A stretch of 64,000 nucleotides of DNA, taken from positions 1,550,001-1,614,000 of the forward strand of contig NZ_AP012547.1 in NCBI RefSeq assembly GCF_000828635.1, given 5' to 3'. The notes under the pieces are model-generated. The model saw only the letters and a program-made list of their open reading frames with translations, ran no database searches and was not told where the DNA came from. Shown piece by piece: positions 50,496-59,068 of the stretch (position 1 is the stretch's first letter; the number at the start of each line of letters is the position of its first letter). Source of the DNA: Sulfuritalea hydrogenivorans sk43H (GTDB taxonomy: Bacteria > Pseudomonadota > Gammaproteobacteria > Burkholderiales > Rhodocyclaceae). Position numbers and translations under genes: made by a program.

Positions 50496-50578
50496 CGGCT
50501 GGCTTTGCACAGCCAGCCGGCTGCGGCGGCGCACCGCGTGCGGTGCGAAACCCCGCCTCGCCCCCTCACGGGGAGGCT
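50496..50578. other. Intergenic stretch with three consecutive hairpins
   Basis: Within the 254-base gap (50385-50638) are three hairpins: CGGCTGGCT/AGCCAGCCG (50496-50519, 9 bases), CGCACCG/CGGTGCG (50530-50546, 7 bases) and CCTC.CCCC/GGGGAGG (50555-50577). No ORF of note is present. It may be a small RNA, a repeat element or a regulatory leader for the glycosylase gene. Confidence 0.4.
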
Positions 50579-50638
50579 TCTGATTAGCTCGCTTTGCTCG
50601 GCTATCACCAGCCTCTCCGAACACGTTGTTTCACGTTA

Positions 50639-51268
50639 ATGGACAAGCTTCTAGCCTGTACCGATTGCCCGCGTCTGGCGGGGTTTCTCGCCGAGGTGCG
50701 CAGCCGCCAGCCGAATTATCATGCCCGTCCGGTGCTGCCCTTCGGCGATCCGCGGGCGCGACTGCTGATTGTCGGCCTCGCGCCCGGCATGCATGGCGCC
50801 AATCGCACCGGGCGGCCCTTCACCGGCGACTATGCCGGCATCCTGCTTTACGAAACCCTGCATGCCTTCGGCTTCGGCTCGAAAGCCATATCGGTAGCCG
50901 CGGATGATGACCTGCGACTCATCGATTGCCGCATCACCAACGCCGTGAAATGCCTGCCGCCGGAGAACAAGCCCGAGCCGGCCGAGATCAGGACCTGCAA
51001 CCACTATCTGGCGGCCGAGCTGCAGGCATCTCCCGATGTGCGCGTGATCCTGGCGCTGGGGCTGGTGGCGCACAAGGCGGTGCTGATGGCGCTCGGCCTC
51101 AAGCAGTCGGCGCTGGTTTTCGGCCATGGCGCGCGCCACGAACTTCCCGACGGCCGGATACTCATTGACAGCTACCATTGCAGCCGCTACAACACACAGA
51201 CTCGCCGTCTCACCAGCGCCGACTTTCAGGATGTCTTCCGCAAGATCCGTGACGAGCTCGACGCCTAA
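50639..51268 (+). CDS. Uracil-DNA glycosylase, family 4/5 type
   Basis: The 209-residue protein removes uracil from DNA. It has [12 protein letters not shown] with a cysteine pair, the motif [22 protein letters not shown] (typical of family 5) split here, and the [10 protein letters not shown] motif near the end. The Cys pattern indicates a 4Fe-4S cluster. The ATG at 50639 is chosen. Copy 9 of the dispersed repeat encodes RRLTSADF near its C-terminus. The uvrC start overlaps the end. Confidence 0.82.
   Translation: MDKLLACTDCPRLAGFLAEVRSRQPNYHARPVLPFGDPRARLLIVGLAPGMHGANRTGRPFTGDYAGILLYETLHAFGFGSKAISVAADDDLRLIDCRITNAVKCLPPENKPEPAEIRTCNHYLAAELQASPDVRVILALGLVAHKAVLMALGLKQSALVFGHGARHELPDGRILIDSYHCSRYNTQTRRLTSADFQDVFRKIRDELDA
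51203..51223 (-). repeat. 21-bp dispersed repeat, copy 9 (inside the uracil glycosylase gene)
   Basis: CGCCGTCTCACCAGCGCCGAC on the plus strand: three changes from consensus, the most diverged full copy, with following TTTC as in copies 1 and 3. Encodes RRLTSADF. Confidence 0.6.
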
Positions 51269-53045
51269 GCCAACTTTCGATTCAAAGGAGTTCCTGGCGA
51301 CCCTGACCGAGGCACCGGGCGTCTACCGCATGCTCGATGCGGACAGTGCGGTGCTGTACGTCGGCAAGGCGAAGAACCTCAAGAAGCGCGTCTCGTCCTA
51401 CTTCCAGAAGACCGGCCACAGCCCGCGCATCGCGCTGATGCTGCAGCAGGTCGCGGCCATGGAAGTGACGGCGACGCGCTCCGAGGCCGAGGCGCTGATC
51501 CTCGAAAACACGCTGATCAAGAAGCTGGCGCCGAAGTACAACATCCTGTTCCGCGACGACAAGTCCTATCCCTACATCGGACTGTCGGGTGGCGAGTTCC
51601 CGCGCCTGTTCTACCATCGCGGGCCCTTCGAGAAGAAGTCGCAGTACTTCGGCCCCTTTCCCAACGGCCTCGCGGTGCGCGAGAGCATCCAGCTGATCCA
51701 GAAGACATTCCTGCTGCGTACTTGCGAGGAGTCGGTATTCGCGAATCGTTCGCGGCCCTGCCTGATGCACCAGATCAAGCGCTGCAAGGCGCCTTGCGTG
51801 GGCCTGATATCGAAAGAGGATTATGCGGCCGACGTGCGCCTGGCCGGGATGTTCCTGCGCGGCCGGCACTCGGAGGTCATCGATGGCCTGACGCAGCAGA
51901 TGGAGGCCGCGGCCACGGATCTGCGCTTCGAGGAAGCCGCCGCCTTGCGCGACCAGGTCAGGGCGCTGCAGGCGGTGCTGCATCGGCAGTACGTCAGTTC
52001 GACCAGGGATGCCGACGTCGACATCATTGTCGCCGTGGTCGAGCGAGGCAGTCTGTGCGTCAATCTGGCGATGGTGCGCGGCGGCCTGCATCTGGGCGAT
52101 CGCGCCTGTTTTCCGCAAGCAGCCGCCGAGGCTGAGGCCGAAGAAGGTCTGGCGGCCTTTGTCGCCCAGCACTATGCCGAGCAGCCGCCGCCGGCACGCC
52201 TGATCCTGAGTCCCTGGCCGGTCGAAGACCTGATCGACGGCTTGAATGCAGGCCCGCCGAAGAATGAGATGGAGCGCGCCTGGGTCGAGATGGCGATGAC
52301 CAACGCGCGGCTCGCGGTGCAGGCGCGCTGGCAGGCCAGGACGCGCAGCAGCGGACGCCTCGCCTCGTTGCAGGAAGCGCTGGAGCTGCCCGAACCGCCG
52401 CGCCGCATCGAGTGTTTCGACATCAGCCACACCATGGGCGAAGGCACCGTGGCGTCCTGCGTGGTCTGCGTCGATGGCGCGATGAAGAAGGGCGATTACC
52501 GTCGCTTCAACATCGAGGGCATCCAACCCGGCGACGACTATGCGGCGATGCGCCAGGTGCTGACGCGGCGTTACGAGAAGGTCGCCACGGGCGAGACGGT
52601 GGCGCCCGACCTGATCCTGATCGACGGCGGCAAGGGCCAGCATCGCGTGGCGCGCGAGGTCTTTGCCGAACTGGGTCTGGACCATCTGGCCAGCGTCGGC
52701 GTGGCCAAGGGCGAGGACAGGAAACCGGGACTGGAAACACTCTTTGTTCATGGCCGTAGCCAGCCGCTACAATTGGGCATGGACCATCCGGGCTTTCACC
52801 TGATCCAGGAAATCCGCGACGAGGCGCATCGCTTCGCCATCGTCGGCCATCGGGCGCGGCGCGCCAAGGCGCGCGGGCGCTCGACGCTGGAAGATGTGGC
52901 GGGCATCGGGCCGGCGCGGCGCAAGAAATTGCTCGCGCAGTTTGGCGGGCTCGATGGGGTGAAGGCCGCAACGGTTGAAGACTTGTGTCGCGTCGATGGC
53001 ATCTCGCGGCGATTGGCGGAAGAAATACACAAGACATTGAGATGA
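51249..53045 (+). CDS. uvrC: Excinuclease ABC subunit C
   Basis: The 598-residue nuclease makes both incisions in nucleotide excision repair. Residues 10-100 are the GIY-YIG domain ([22 protein letters not shown]), then the UVR motif ([14 protein letters not shown]), the RNase H-like C-terminal nuclease with [14 protein letters not shown], and two helix-hairpin-helix motifs at the end ([15 protein letters not shown]). GTG 51249 is the start, overlapping the glycosylase gene by 20 bases. pgsA follows at 1 base. Confidence 0.92.
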   Translation: MTSSTPKPTFDSKEFLATLTEAPGVYRMLDADSAVLYVGKAKNLKKRVSSYFQKTGHSPRIALMLQQVAAMEVTATRSEAEALILENTLIKKLAPKYNILFRDDKSYPYIGLSGGEFPRLFYHRGPFEKKSQYFGPFPNGLAVRESIQLIQKTFLLRTCEESVFANRSRPCLMHQIKRCKAPCVGLISKEDYAADVRLAGMFLRGRHSEVIDGLTQQMEAAATDLRFEEAAALRDQVRALQAVLHRQYVSSTRDADVDIIVAVVERGSLCVNLAMVRGGLHLGDRACFPQAAAEAEAEEGLAAFVAQHYAEQPPPARLILSPWPVEDLIDGLNAGPPKNEMERAWVEMAMTNARLAVQARWQARTRSSGRLASLQEALELPEPPRRIECFDISHTMGEGTVASCVVCVDGAMKKGDYRRFNIEGIQPGDDYAAMRQVLTRRYEKVATGETVAPDLILIDGGKGQHRVAREVFAELGLDHLASVGVAKGEDRKPGLETLFVHGRSQPLQLGMDHPGFHLIQEIRDEAHRFAIVGHRARRAKARGRSTLEDVAGIGPARRKKLLAQFGGLDGVKAATVEDLCRVDGISRRLAEEIHKTLR

Positions 53046-53046
53046 G

Positions 53047-53610
53047 ATGCCGCTGAACATTCCGAACCTGCTGACCTGGGCGCGCATCCTCCTCATACCG
53101 CTGGTGGTGGGGGTGTATTACCTGCCGCTGACGCCTGCGGAGCAGAATTTCATTGCCACGGCCGCCTTTCTGGTCGCCGCCATCACCGACTGGATCGACG
53201 GCTGGCTGGCGCGCAAGCTGAACCAGACCTCGGCCTTCGGCGCCTTCCTCGATCCGGTGGCCGACAAGCTGATGGTGGCCGCGGCGCTGGTGATGCTGGT
53301 GGAGCTGCATCGTGTCGATGCCATGCTGGCTTTCATCATCATCGGTCGCGAGATCGCGATTTCGGCCTTGCGTGAATGGATGGCGAAGATCGGCGCGGCG
53401 AAAAGCGTCGCCGTATCCCTGATCGGAAAACTCAAAACCATTGCGCAGATGACGGCAATCCCGATGCTGCTCTGGAATGCCCCGATTGGCCCGCTTAACA
53501 TTCATCTTTTCGGTACCTGGGCGCTCTGGATTGCGGCACTGCTGACGCTCTGGTCGATGGTTTACTATTTGAGAATGGCGTGGCCGGAAATCTCGGCGCG
53601 CAGTCGTTGA
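53047..53610 (+). CDS. pgsA: CDP-diacylglycerol-glycerol-3-phosphate 3-phosphatidyltransferase
   Basis: The 187-residue membrane enzyme makes phosphatidylglycerophosphate. It carries the CDP-alcohol motif DGWLARKLNQTSAFGAFLDPVAD (split over residues 55-77: DG..AR..G...D...D) and six hydrophobic helices. It is co-transcribed with uvrC and followed by the tRNA cluster. Confidence 0.92.
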   Translation: MPLNIPNLLTWARILLIPLVVGVYYLPLTPAEQNFIATAAFLVAAITDWIDGWLARKLNQTSAFGAFLDPVADKLMVAAALVMLVELHRVDAMLAFIIIGREIAISALREWMAKIGAAKSVAVSLIGKLKTIAQMTAIPMLLWNAPIGPLNIHLFGTWALWIAALLTLWSMVYYLRMAWPEISARSR

Positions 53611-53634
53611 CACAATGAAATCGACCGCTATAAT
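53607..53634 (+). promoter_or_regulatory. Consensus promoter of the tRNA cluster
   Basis: TTGACA, 16-base spacer, TATAAT: a fully consensus sigma70 promoter, 13 bases before tRNA-Gly. Overlaps the end of pgsA. Confidence 0.85.
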
Positions 53635-53647
53635 GCGCGGCTGTTCT

Positions 53648-53723
53648 GCGGGAGTAGCTCAGTTGGTAGAGCGCAACCTTGCCAAGGTTGAGGTCGAGAG
53701 TTCGAGACTCTTCTCCCGCTCCA
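53648..53723 (+). tRNA. tRNA-Gly (GCC)
   Basis: 76 bases, acceptor GCGGGAG/CTCCCGC, anticodon loop TTGCCAA, T loop TTCGAGA, encoded TCCA. Confidence 0.95.
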
Positions 53724-53778
53724 GAATTCTGGGGGAAAGCCATGGCTTTCCCCCTTTTAGCTTCAACAAGTCCTTCGC

Positions 53779-53852
53779 GGCGCGATGGCAGAGTGGTTAT
53801 GCAGCGGCCTGCAAAGCCGTGTACCTCGGTTCGATTCCGGGTCGCGCCTCCA
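53779..53852 (+). tRNA. tRNA-Cys (GCA)
   Basis: 74 bases, acceptor GGCGCGA/TCGCGCC, anticodon loop CTGCAAA, encoded CCA. Confidence 0.95.
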
Positions 53853-53881
53853 GTGTTCCCCAGCGTCGAGCGCAGTCTCGG

Positions 53882-53966
53882 GCCCGGATGGTGAAATTGG
53901 TAGACACAAGGGACTTAAAATCCCTCGGCGCAAGCCATACCGGTTCGATTCCGGTTCCGGGCACCA
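53882..53966 (+). tRNA. tRNA-Leu (TAA), prophage attachment gene
   Basis: 85 bases with a class II variable arm, acceptor GCCCGGA/TCCGGGC, anticodon loop CTTAAAA (TAA), encoded ACCA. Directly followed by prophage DNA and the integrase; the tRNA remains intact, so its 3' end is the likely core of the left attachment site. Confidence 0.93.
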
Positions 53967-54071
53967 GCAGCACTTCCAGACAAGTCCAGATAATTCCAGA
54001 AATGGTCCGTAGCGCAAGGAAATACGGCAATTTTTTGTGCCGAGAGATTCCGGGCGCAGCTATTGCAAGCC

Positions 54072-54144
54072 GGGGGCATCAGGGGGCATAATCGGGGGCA
54101 CATCGCGGCATGACAATGTCGATGCCCCCAAAAGAGGTGCCCCA
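54072..54144. promoter_or_regulatory. Repeated GGGGGCA sites before the integrase
   Basis: GGGGGCA occurs at 54072, 54082 and 54094 on the plus strand and in inverted form (TGCCCCC) at 54123 and as TGCCCC at 54139. The helical spacing and position next to attL fit arm-type integrase or excisionase sites. Confidence 0.5.
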
Positions 54145-55361
54145 TGCTGACCGAACTGGAATGCAAGAACGCGGCTCCAAAGGACAAGCCCTATCGCCTG
54201 TTTGACGGTGGCGGCCTGTATCTGGAAATCGTCCCCACCGGTGCGAAGTACTGGCGTCTGAAGTACCGCTACGGCGGCAAGGAAAAGCGCCTCGCCATCG
54301 GCGTCTATCCGACGGTGACGGCGAGACAGGCCAGGGAGAAGGCGCAGGAAGGAAAGCGCACGCTGTCGGAAGGTCGCGATCCATCGTCCGAGCGACGGGC
54401 GCACAAGTTGGTCGCCAAGGTATCTGCGGAAAGCAGCTTCGAGGCTGTTGCCCGCGAATGGCTGCGGCGTCGCACCCCCACACTGACCGACAAGCATGTG
54501 GAGAGGGTTCTGGCGCGACTGGTCAACAACTTGTTCCCATGGGTAGGTGGAAAGCCGATCGCCGACATCTCCGCCCCGGAACTACTCAGCGCCTTGCGAC
54601 GTGTAGAAGAAAGGGGGGCGGTCCATACGGCGAATCGGCTGCTTCAATACTCCGGGCAAATTTTTCGTTATGGCATCGCCACGGGCCGCTGCGAACGTGA
54701 CATTGCGGCCGACCTTCGAGGCGCATTGACGCAGGAGAAGGAAAAGCACCGCGCTGCAATTACTGACCCCGAGGGGGCTGCGGCACTGCTGCGCGCGATC
54801 GATGGCTACCATGGCTCCCTGATCGCACGTTGTGCGCTGCGGCTTGCCCCGCTCGTCTTCGTCAGGCCTGGAGAGCTGCGGCACGCCGAATGGGCAGAGA
54901 TCGACCTTGATCGCGCGGAGTGGAATATCCCGGCCGAGAAGATGAAGATGCGTCTCCCGCACCTGGTGCCGCTTTCGCTTCAGTCTGTTGCCGTGTTGCG
55001 CGAGATTCATCCACTCACTGGCCGCGGGCGCTACGTATTCCCGAGCCAACGGACGGCAGAGCGCCCGGTGTCTGACAACACGATCAATGCGTCCCTGCGG
55101 CGCATGGGCTTCGACACCCGAGAGGAAATGACGGCCCACGGTTTTCGCGCCATGGCCCGCACGATCCTGGACGAGGTCCTGGGTTTTCGGCCCGACTTCA
55201 TCGAGCACCAACTCGCCCATGCCGTGCGCGATCCGAACGGCCGCGCCTACAACCGCACGGCTCACCTCGCCGAAAGGCGCAAGATGATGCAGGCGTGGGC
55301 CGATTACCTGGACCGGATCAAGTCGGGCGCAGATGTGATCCCGATCGACCGAGCCGCGTAA
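54144..55361 (+). CDS. Tyrosine recombinase, P4-type prophage integrase
   Basis: The 405-residue recombinase begins LTELECKNAAPKDKPYRLFD, the DUF4102-type arm-binding domain, followed by a core-binding region (SFEAVAREWLRRRTP). The catalytic domain has R in FVRPGELRHAEW, HGFRAMARTILDE and a late YNRTAHLAERRKMMQAWADY with the tyrosine nucleophile. Inserted next to tRNA-Leu, whose 3' end is the attachment core. Confidence 0.93.
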   Translation: MLTELECKNAAPKDKPYRLFDGGGLYLEIVPTGAKYWRLKYRYGGKEKRLAIGVYPTVTARQAREKAQEGKRTLSEGRDPSSERRAHKLVAKVSAESSFEAVAREWLRRRTPTLTDKHVERVLARLVNNLFPWVGGKPIADISAPELLSALRRVEERGAVHTANRLLQYSGQIFRYGIATGRCERDIAADLRGALTQEKEKHRAAITDPEGAAALLRAIDGYHGSLIARCALRLAPLVFVRPGELRHAEWAEIDLDRAEWNIPAEKMKMRLPHLVPLSLQSVAVLREIHPLTGRGRYVFPSQRTAERPVSDNTINASLRRMGFDTREEMTAHGFRAMARTILDEVLGFRPDFIEHQLAHAVRDPNGRAYNRTAHLAERRKMMQAWADYLDRIKSGADVIPIDRAA

Positions 55362-55362
55362 T

Positions 55363-55956
55363 ATGGGCGCGGAGGGCGACGTCGTTAACCTGGGGGCGCG
55401 CTTCGCCGAGGCGCTGACGCTTACCCACGAGCTGCACGCCGGCCAAGTGCGCAAGGGAACGGCCATCCCCTATGTCTCCCATGTCCTGTCTGTCGCAAGC
55501 CTCGTGCTCGATCACGGCGGCGACGAGGACGAGGCGATTGCCGCCCTGCTGCACGATGCCGTCGAGGACTGCGGCGGCGCTCCCGTTCTGGCGAACATCC
55601 GACGCCGATTCGGCGAGCGTGTCGCCGGGATCGTGGCCGCCTGCTCCGATACTGACCAGACGCCGAAACCGCCCTGGCAGGCCCGCAAGGAAGCCTATCT
55701 GGACCACCTGCGCGATGCGCCGGCATCGGTGCGCCTGGTGTCTGCGGCCGACAAGCTGCACAACGCCCGGGCCATCCTCGCCGACTATCGGGAGATCGGC
55801 GAAACGCTGTGGGAGCGGTTCAACGCCACGAAGGAGCAGACGCTCTGGTACTACCGCGCCCTGGTGACTGCCTTCGCTGCGCACGGATCAAGCGTGCTTG
55901 TGGCCGAACTGGATCGCACCGTCCGTGAAATCGAGCGCCTGGCCGGCGCGGATTGA
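55363..55956 (+). CDS. HD-domain hydrolase, RelA/SpoT-like
   Basis: The 197-residue protein has the HD metal motif ALLHDAVED, an upstream YVSHV histidine and ADKLHNARAIL, matching the MESH1/SpoT-like hydrolase group. These cleave (p)ppGpp or NADPH-type nucleotides. The end overlaps the next membrane gene (TTGA), and it follows the integrase at 1 base. On a prophage this may reset alarmone levels or act in defence. Confidence 0.8.
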   Translation: MGAEGDVVNLGARFAEALTLTHELHAGQVRKGTAIPYVSHVLSVASLVLDHGGDEDEAIAALLHDAVEDCGGAPVLANIRRRFGERVAGIVAACSDTDQTPKPPWQARKEAYLDHLRDAPASVRLVSAADKLHNARAILADYREIGETLWERFNATKEQTLWYYRALVTAFAAHGSSVLVAELDRTVREIERLAGAD

Positions 55957-56603
55957 CCGCCTTGAACCGTGCACAGAGGCTGTGGCTCGCGGGATCGCTC
56001 CCGCTGCTGGTGGCGATCCCGTTCTGGTGGGACGCCTCGCACTTGGAGTACGCCTATCCGACCCGGCCCTACCTTGGGACGCTTGCGACGATCGGCACCG
56101 CCTGGGCAGTGCTGTCCCTGCTCGGCGTCCGTCCCTGGCGGCGCTTCTCGTCCCGGTTCTGGGCATGCGCCACGCCGGCGCTCGTTGCGCTACTCACCCT
56201 TGCGGTGATCCTTGGCGCCCACGGTGACCGGATCGACCGTTGGCAGGCCGCCGGCTGGAGCGCCGGCTATCTCGCCTTCGCCTGGGGCGTGTTCTGGGTG
56301 ATCCGCACATTTGGAAAGCGACCACCGACCGTCCGCGCCAAGGCCATTACATACGGCCTGATTGCCTTTGTCGGGATCATGGGCCTGTTCGAGGATAACT
56401 ACCTCTGGTCGGCGTTCGAGCCGCGCAACTTGCCGTACTGGTTCGCTAGCCTATTGCTGCTCACCGGCGCCATGCTGTGGCTGCTGCGCCCGATGCAGGC
56501 CCTGGCGAGTAGGCACACCATCATCGACATCACGCCGGAACCAGAAGAACAGGGCGCCACTTGGACGAAACTCCCCAAAAATACCCGGCACGGCCCCTCT
56601 TGA
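55953..56603 (+). CDS. Hypothetical multi-span membrane protein
   Basis: The 216-residue protein has about six hydrophobic helices (first near 12-25, last near 166-180) and an acidic tail. It starts at TTG 55953, overlapping the HD gene stop. I recognise no family. The pairing with a nucleotide-type hydrolase looks like a small effector module. Confidence 0.6.
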   Translation: MTALNRAQRLWLAGSLPLLVAIPFWWDASHLEYAYPTRPYLGTLATIGTAWAVLSLLGVRPWRRFSSRFWACATPALVALLTLAVILGAHGDRIDRWQAAGWSAGYLAFAWGVFWVIRTFGKRPPTVRAKAITYGLIAFVGIMGLFEDNYLWSAFEPRNLPYWFASLLLLTGAMLWLLRPMQALASRHTIIDITPEPEEQGATWTKLPKNTRHGPS

Positions 56604-56627
56604 CTTAGCAATCCGTTGCATTACAAT
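56600..56627 (+). promoter_or_regulatory. Promoter of higBA
   Basis: TTGACT, 16-base spacer, TACAAT, about 26 bases before higB. A TTGCATTACAATG region around -10 may hold the HigA operator. Confidence 0.65.
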
Positions 56628-56652
56628 GAACCGCAACTGATTACATGCGACC

Positions 56653-56931
56653 ATGATTCGGACATTCAGACATCGGGGGCTTGAGCGGTTTTTCAGAAAG
56701 GGCGACCACCGCGGCATTCTGGCGAAGAGCGAGGCCAGGATCGAGCGCATGCTTGACCGCCTGGATACCGTCGCCAAGCCGGAGGACATGAACATCCCCG
56801 GCTACAAGTTCCATCGGCTGACGGGCGATCGCAAGGGCACCTATGCCGTGACGGCTACCGGAAACTGGCGCATCACCTTCCGATTCGAGGGCGAGGATGC
56901 CGTCGATGTGGATTTGGAGGACTACCACTGA
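56653..56931 (+). CDS. higB: HigB-type toxin (RelE superfamily)
   Basis: The 92-residue protein (RTFRHRGLERFFRKGDHRGI at the start, PGYKFHRLTGDRKGTYAVT and GNWRITFRFEGED) matches the HigB mRNA interferase family. The end overlaps higA by one base. It degrades mRNA on the ribosome unless HigA binds. Confidence 0.88.
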   Translation: MIRTFRHRGLERFFRKGDHRGILAKSEARIERMLDRLDTVAKPEDMNIPGYKFHRLTGDRKGTYAVTATGNWRITFRFEGEDAVDVDLEDYH

Positions 56932-57248
56932 TGAAGAGCCTACGAGACCCGAAGCGCCGGCCGACCCACCCCGGCGTCATCCTGCGCGAGGACGTGCTGC
57001 CGGCCCTCGAAATGACGCAGACCGAGTTAGCTCAGCGCCTCGGCGTGTCGCGCCTCTCGGTTTCCGAACTACTGCACGAGAGGCGGGCCATGACGCCGGA
57101 GATGGCGTCGCGCGTCGCCAAGCTGCTCAACACCACGCCGGAGAGCTGGCTGCGTATGCAGGCCGCCGTCGACTTGTGGGATGTACAGCAGCACCCAGAG
57201 CGCCTGGCCGGCATCAAGCCGATCAAGGCCGAGTTGATGGCCGCCTGA
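56931..57248 (+). CDS. higA: HigA antitoxin, XRE-family regulator
   Basis: The 105-residue protein has PTHPGVILREDVLPALEMTQ followed by the helix-turn-helix LAQRLGVSRLSVSELLHERR. HigA neutralises HigB and represses the operon. Its start ATG overlaps the toxin stop. Confidence 0.88.
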   Translation: MKSLRDPKRRPTHPGVILREDVLPALEMTQTELAQRLGVSRLSVSELLHERRAMTPEMASRVAKLLNTTPESWLRMQAAVDLWDVQQHPERLAGIKPIKAELMAA

Positions 57249-57351
57249 CGATTCAACCGTACCCGATGCGGCTCATCGGGAAAAGCGGCGGGCAAGGTGT
57301 TCGAGCACCAAACCCGCCTGACCACGAAGCACCTTGATAGGAGATGCAAAC

Positions 57352-57588
57352 ATGGCTGATAACGATACTACCAGCAGCATAGCAATCCACAGCGCAAAGT
57401 TCGACGCGGCAACCCTCAAGCTCGACGGAGCCCACGCTCTGTGCACCGCTTTGGCTATTCTTGTGAGCGGAGACGAGGAACATCAACCCTCCAGCGATAT
57501 CCTTCATACCGCAATGTACGCCGGTGTCGGGCAGTTGATCCAAAGCGCGCGAGATGATCTCGTTGATGGGGTCGGGGGTGCGGCATGA
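57352..57588 (+). CDS. Hypothetical phage protein, 78 aa
   Basis: ATG 57352 has GGAGATG upstream. The protein is acidic and helical and gives no recognised family. It overlaps the following gene by 4 bases (ATGA), and the two are a pair. Confidence 0.55.
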   Translation: MADNDTTSSIAIHSAKFDAATLKLDGAHALCTALAILVSGDEEHQPSSDILHTAMYAGVGQLIQSARDDLVDGVGGAA

Positions 57589-57974
57589 GCGCGGGGAAGG
57601 TACTGAACGCCCTTTACGGCGCGATCGATCTGAACGATCTGGACGACAAGACGCTGGGAGAGTTGGACGATGCGGAACATATCAATCTGCAGTTGAGCAA
57701 CACCGCTGAAATCATGCAGGGACTGGCAACGCTCATTTGCCAAGATCCGGATAGGGGGCCGGACGGAATACGCTCTGGAGCCCTTCAGGAGCCCGCCGAA
57801 ATCGCGACGATGCTTTGGATGTTCTCCACCAATATTTCCGATTTGGTAGCTGCTGCTGAAATTGCGCACGAAGCGGCTTTCGTAATATCGAAACGCCGGG
57901 AAAACACTGCGATCGTCGCTCTCAGTGATGTTGTGGTCAGAGAGATTGATCGCGCATCTATCAAATTCCTCTGA
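57585..57974 (+). CDS. Hypothetical phage protein, 129 aa
   Basis: Acidic, helical protein (NDLDDKTLGELDDAEHINLQ; later LVAAAEIAHEAAFVI). No family recognised. Coupled to the previous gene by ATGA. Confidence 0.55.
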   Translation: MSAGKVLNALYGAIDLNDLDDKTLGELDDAEHINLQLSNTAEIMQGLATLICQDPDRGPDGIRSGALQEPAEIATMLWMFSTNISDLVAAAEIAHEAAFVISKRRENTAIVALSDVVVREIDRASIKFL

Positions 57975-57976
57975 CC

Positions 57977-58213
57977 ATGGCCAAGCGCATCACCATCACC
58001 GAGACGAACTCGCCTGCAGCAGGATTCGCCGAGGCCTTCGCCCGGCTGCTGGTCGAGCGCGAGCGCGCGCGGCCGGCGCTGTCTCTGGTGTCAACGCCTG
58101 CAGCTGAACACTGCGGGAATAATCCCAAGAATGAACGGCCTTCGCAGAAGGGCGGCGCAGCGAATCCGGTGGCTGACGTCGAGGGGGAATTCCGGTGTGG
58201 TCGTTTTCGGTGA
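57977..58213 (+). CDS. Hypothetical phage protein, 78 aa
   Basis: Short basic protein beginning MAKRITITETNSPAAGFAEA, with an Arg-rich helix and a polar tail. Starts two bases after the previous stop. No family recognised. Confidence 0.45.
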   Translation: MAKRITITETNSPAAGFAEAFARLLVERERARPALSLVSTPAAEHCGNNPKNERPSQKGGAANPVADVEGEFRCGRFR

Positions 58214-58217
58214 CTGA

Positions 58218-58733
58218 ATGACCATGCCGAATCCGAAACGCCGAGGACGTCCCCGCAGTAGTTCCAGTCCGCAGACTGCGGCAGCTGATTCGGCAATCGG
58301 GCGCTCCGTCTATCAGCTTGCATCCTGGGGCTACCCGCTCCGTTCCCGCGGCGATGGCGCCGGTGCCTGCGAGGTCGTCGCGCTGGAGGCCCGCAGAATC
58401 CTCAACAGAGCCGACAGCGATGGCCGCGCACTTGGCCCGGACAGAGTGGAGCAGATTTTCGAGTCATGGTTTTCCCGGGAGCAGGAAGCGCGGCGCGAAG
58501 GCCGGCAATGGCCTCTGCGGGAACGTTGGCGATATACGAAAAGCTCGCTGGCCGAGCGCATCCCGGACAAGACACTTGGACTGGAAGGGCTGGCCGCCGA
58601 GCTGCTGCGCAATGATGGCCGGTGGGTAGGCCGGGAACTTGTGATGCCTTGCGGGGACCTAGAACTTGCGCCGAAGGCCGACAGCATCATGGGGCAAGCC
58701 CCGAAAATCGTTGGAAACGGGGTAGAAAAATAG
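58218..58733 (+). CDS. Hypothetical phage protein, 171 aa
   Basis: Opens with an AT-hook-like KRRGRPRSSSS stretch and a helical domain rich in Arg and Glu (ILNRADSDGRALGPDRVEQI). Likely nucleic-acid binding, but this is inference. M3 at 58224 is an alternative start. Confidence 0.5.
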   Translation: MTMPNPKRRGRPRSSSSPQTAAADSAIGRSVYQLASWGYPLRSRGDGAGACEVVALEARRILNRADSDGRALGPDRVEQIFESWFSREQEARREGRQWPLRERWRYTKSSLAERIPDKTLGLEGLAAELLRNDGRWVGRELVMPCGDLELAPKADSIMGQAPKIVGNGVEK

Positions 58734-58760
58734 ACTCCTGATAGCCCGGTCAATATTCTC

Positions 58761-58786
58761 GCCCCTATATTCATTCCAATAGGGGC
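58761..58786 (+). promoter_or_regulatory. Inverted repeat over the alpA ribosome site
   Basis: GCCCCTAT, ten bases, ATAGGGGC, ending six bases before the alpA ATG. The right arm holds the AGGGG ribosome site. It could sequester it in RNA or act as an AlpA operator. Confidence 0.45.
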
Positions 58787-58791
58787 TGACA

Positions 58792-59055
58792 ATGTCCGAT
58801 CAAGCCAAGTATCCGTTGGTCATTCTGCGACGCAAGCAAGTCGAAGCCAAGACGGGATTGTCGCGCTCATCGATCTATGACCGGCTGAACCCCAAGGCAT
58901 CGAGCTACGATCCATCGTTCCCGGCGCCCGTGTCGCTCGGCGAGAAGGCGGTCGGTTGGGTCGAGAGCGAAATAGACCAGTGGATCACCGGCAGGATCGC
59001 GGTATCCCGCGGTGGCGCCAAACACTCCAGCGAACCTTGTGCCGTAGCGGCCTGA
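58792..59055 (+). CDS. AlpA-family phage regulator
   Basis: The 87-residue protein has LRRKQVEAKTGLSRSSIYDRL and GWVESEIDQWI, the compact AlpA winged-helix motif. In P4-like elements AlpA drives integrase or excision genes. Here it lies in the left early region. Confidence 0.82.
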   Translation: MSDQAKYPLVILRRKQVEAKTGLSRSSIYDRLNPKASSYDPSFPAPVSLGEKAVGWVESEIDQWITGRIAVSRGGAKHSSEPCAVAA

Positions 59056-59068
59056 TCGGGGCGATACC

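Noticed and set aside
53610..54000. CRISPR array or rRNA genes near the tRNA cluster
   Set aside because: Only three separate tRNAs are present; no spacer-repeat pattern or rRNA sequence was seen anywhere in the window.
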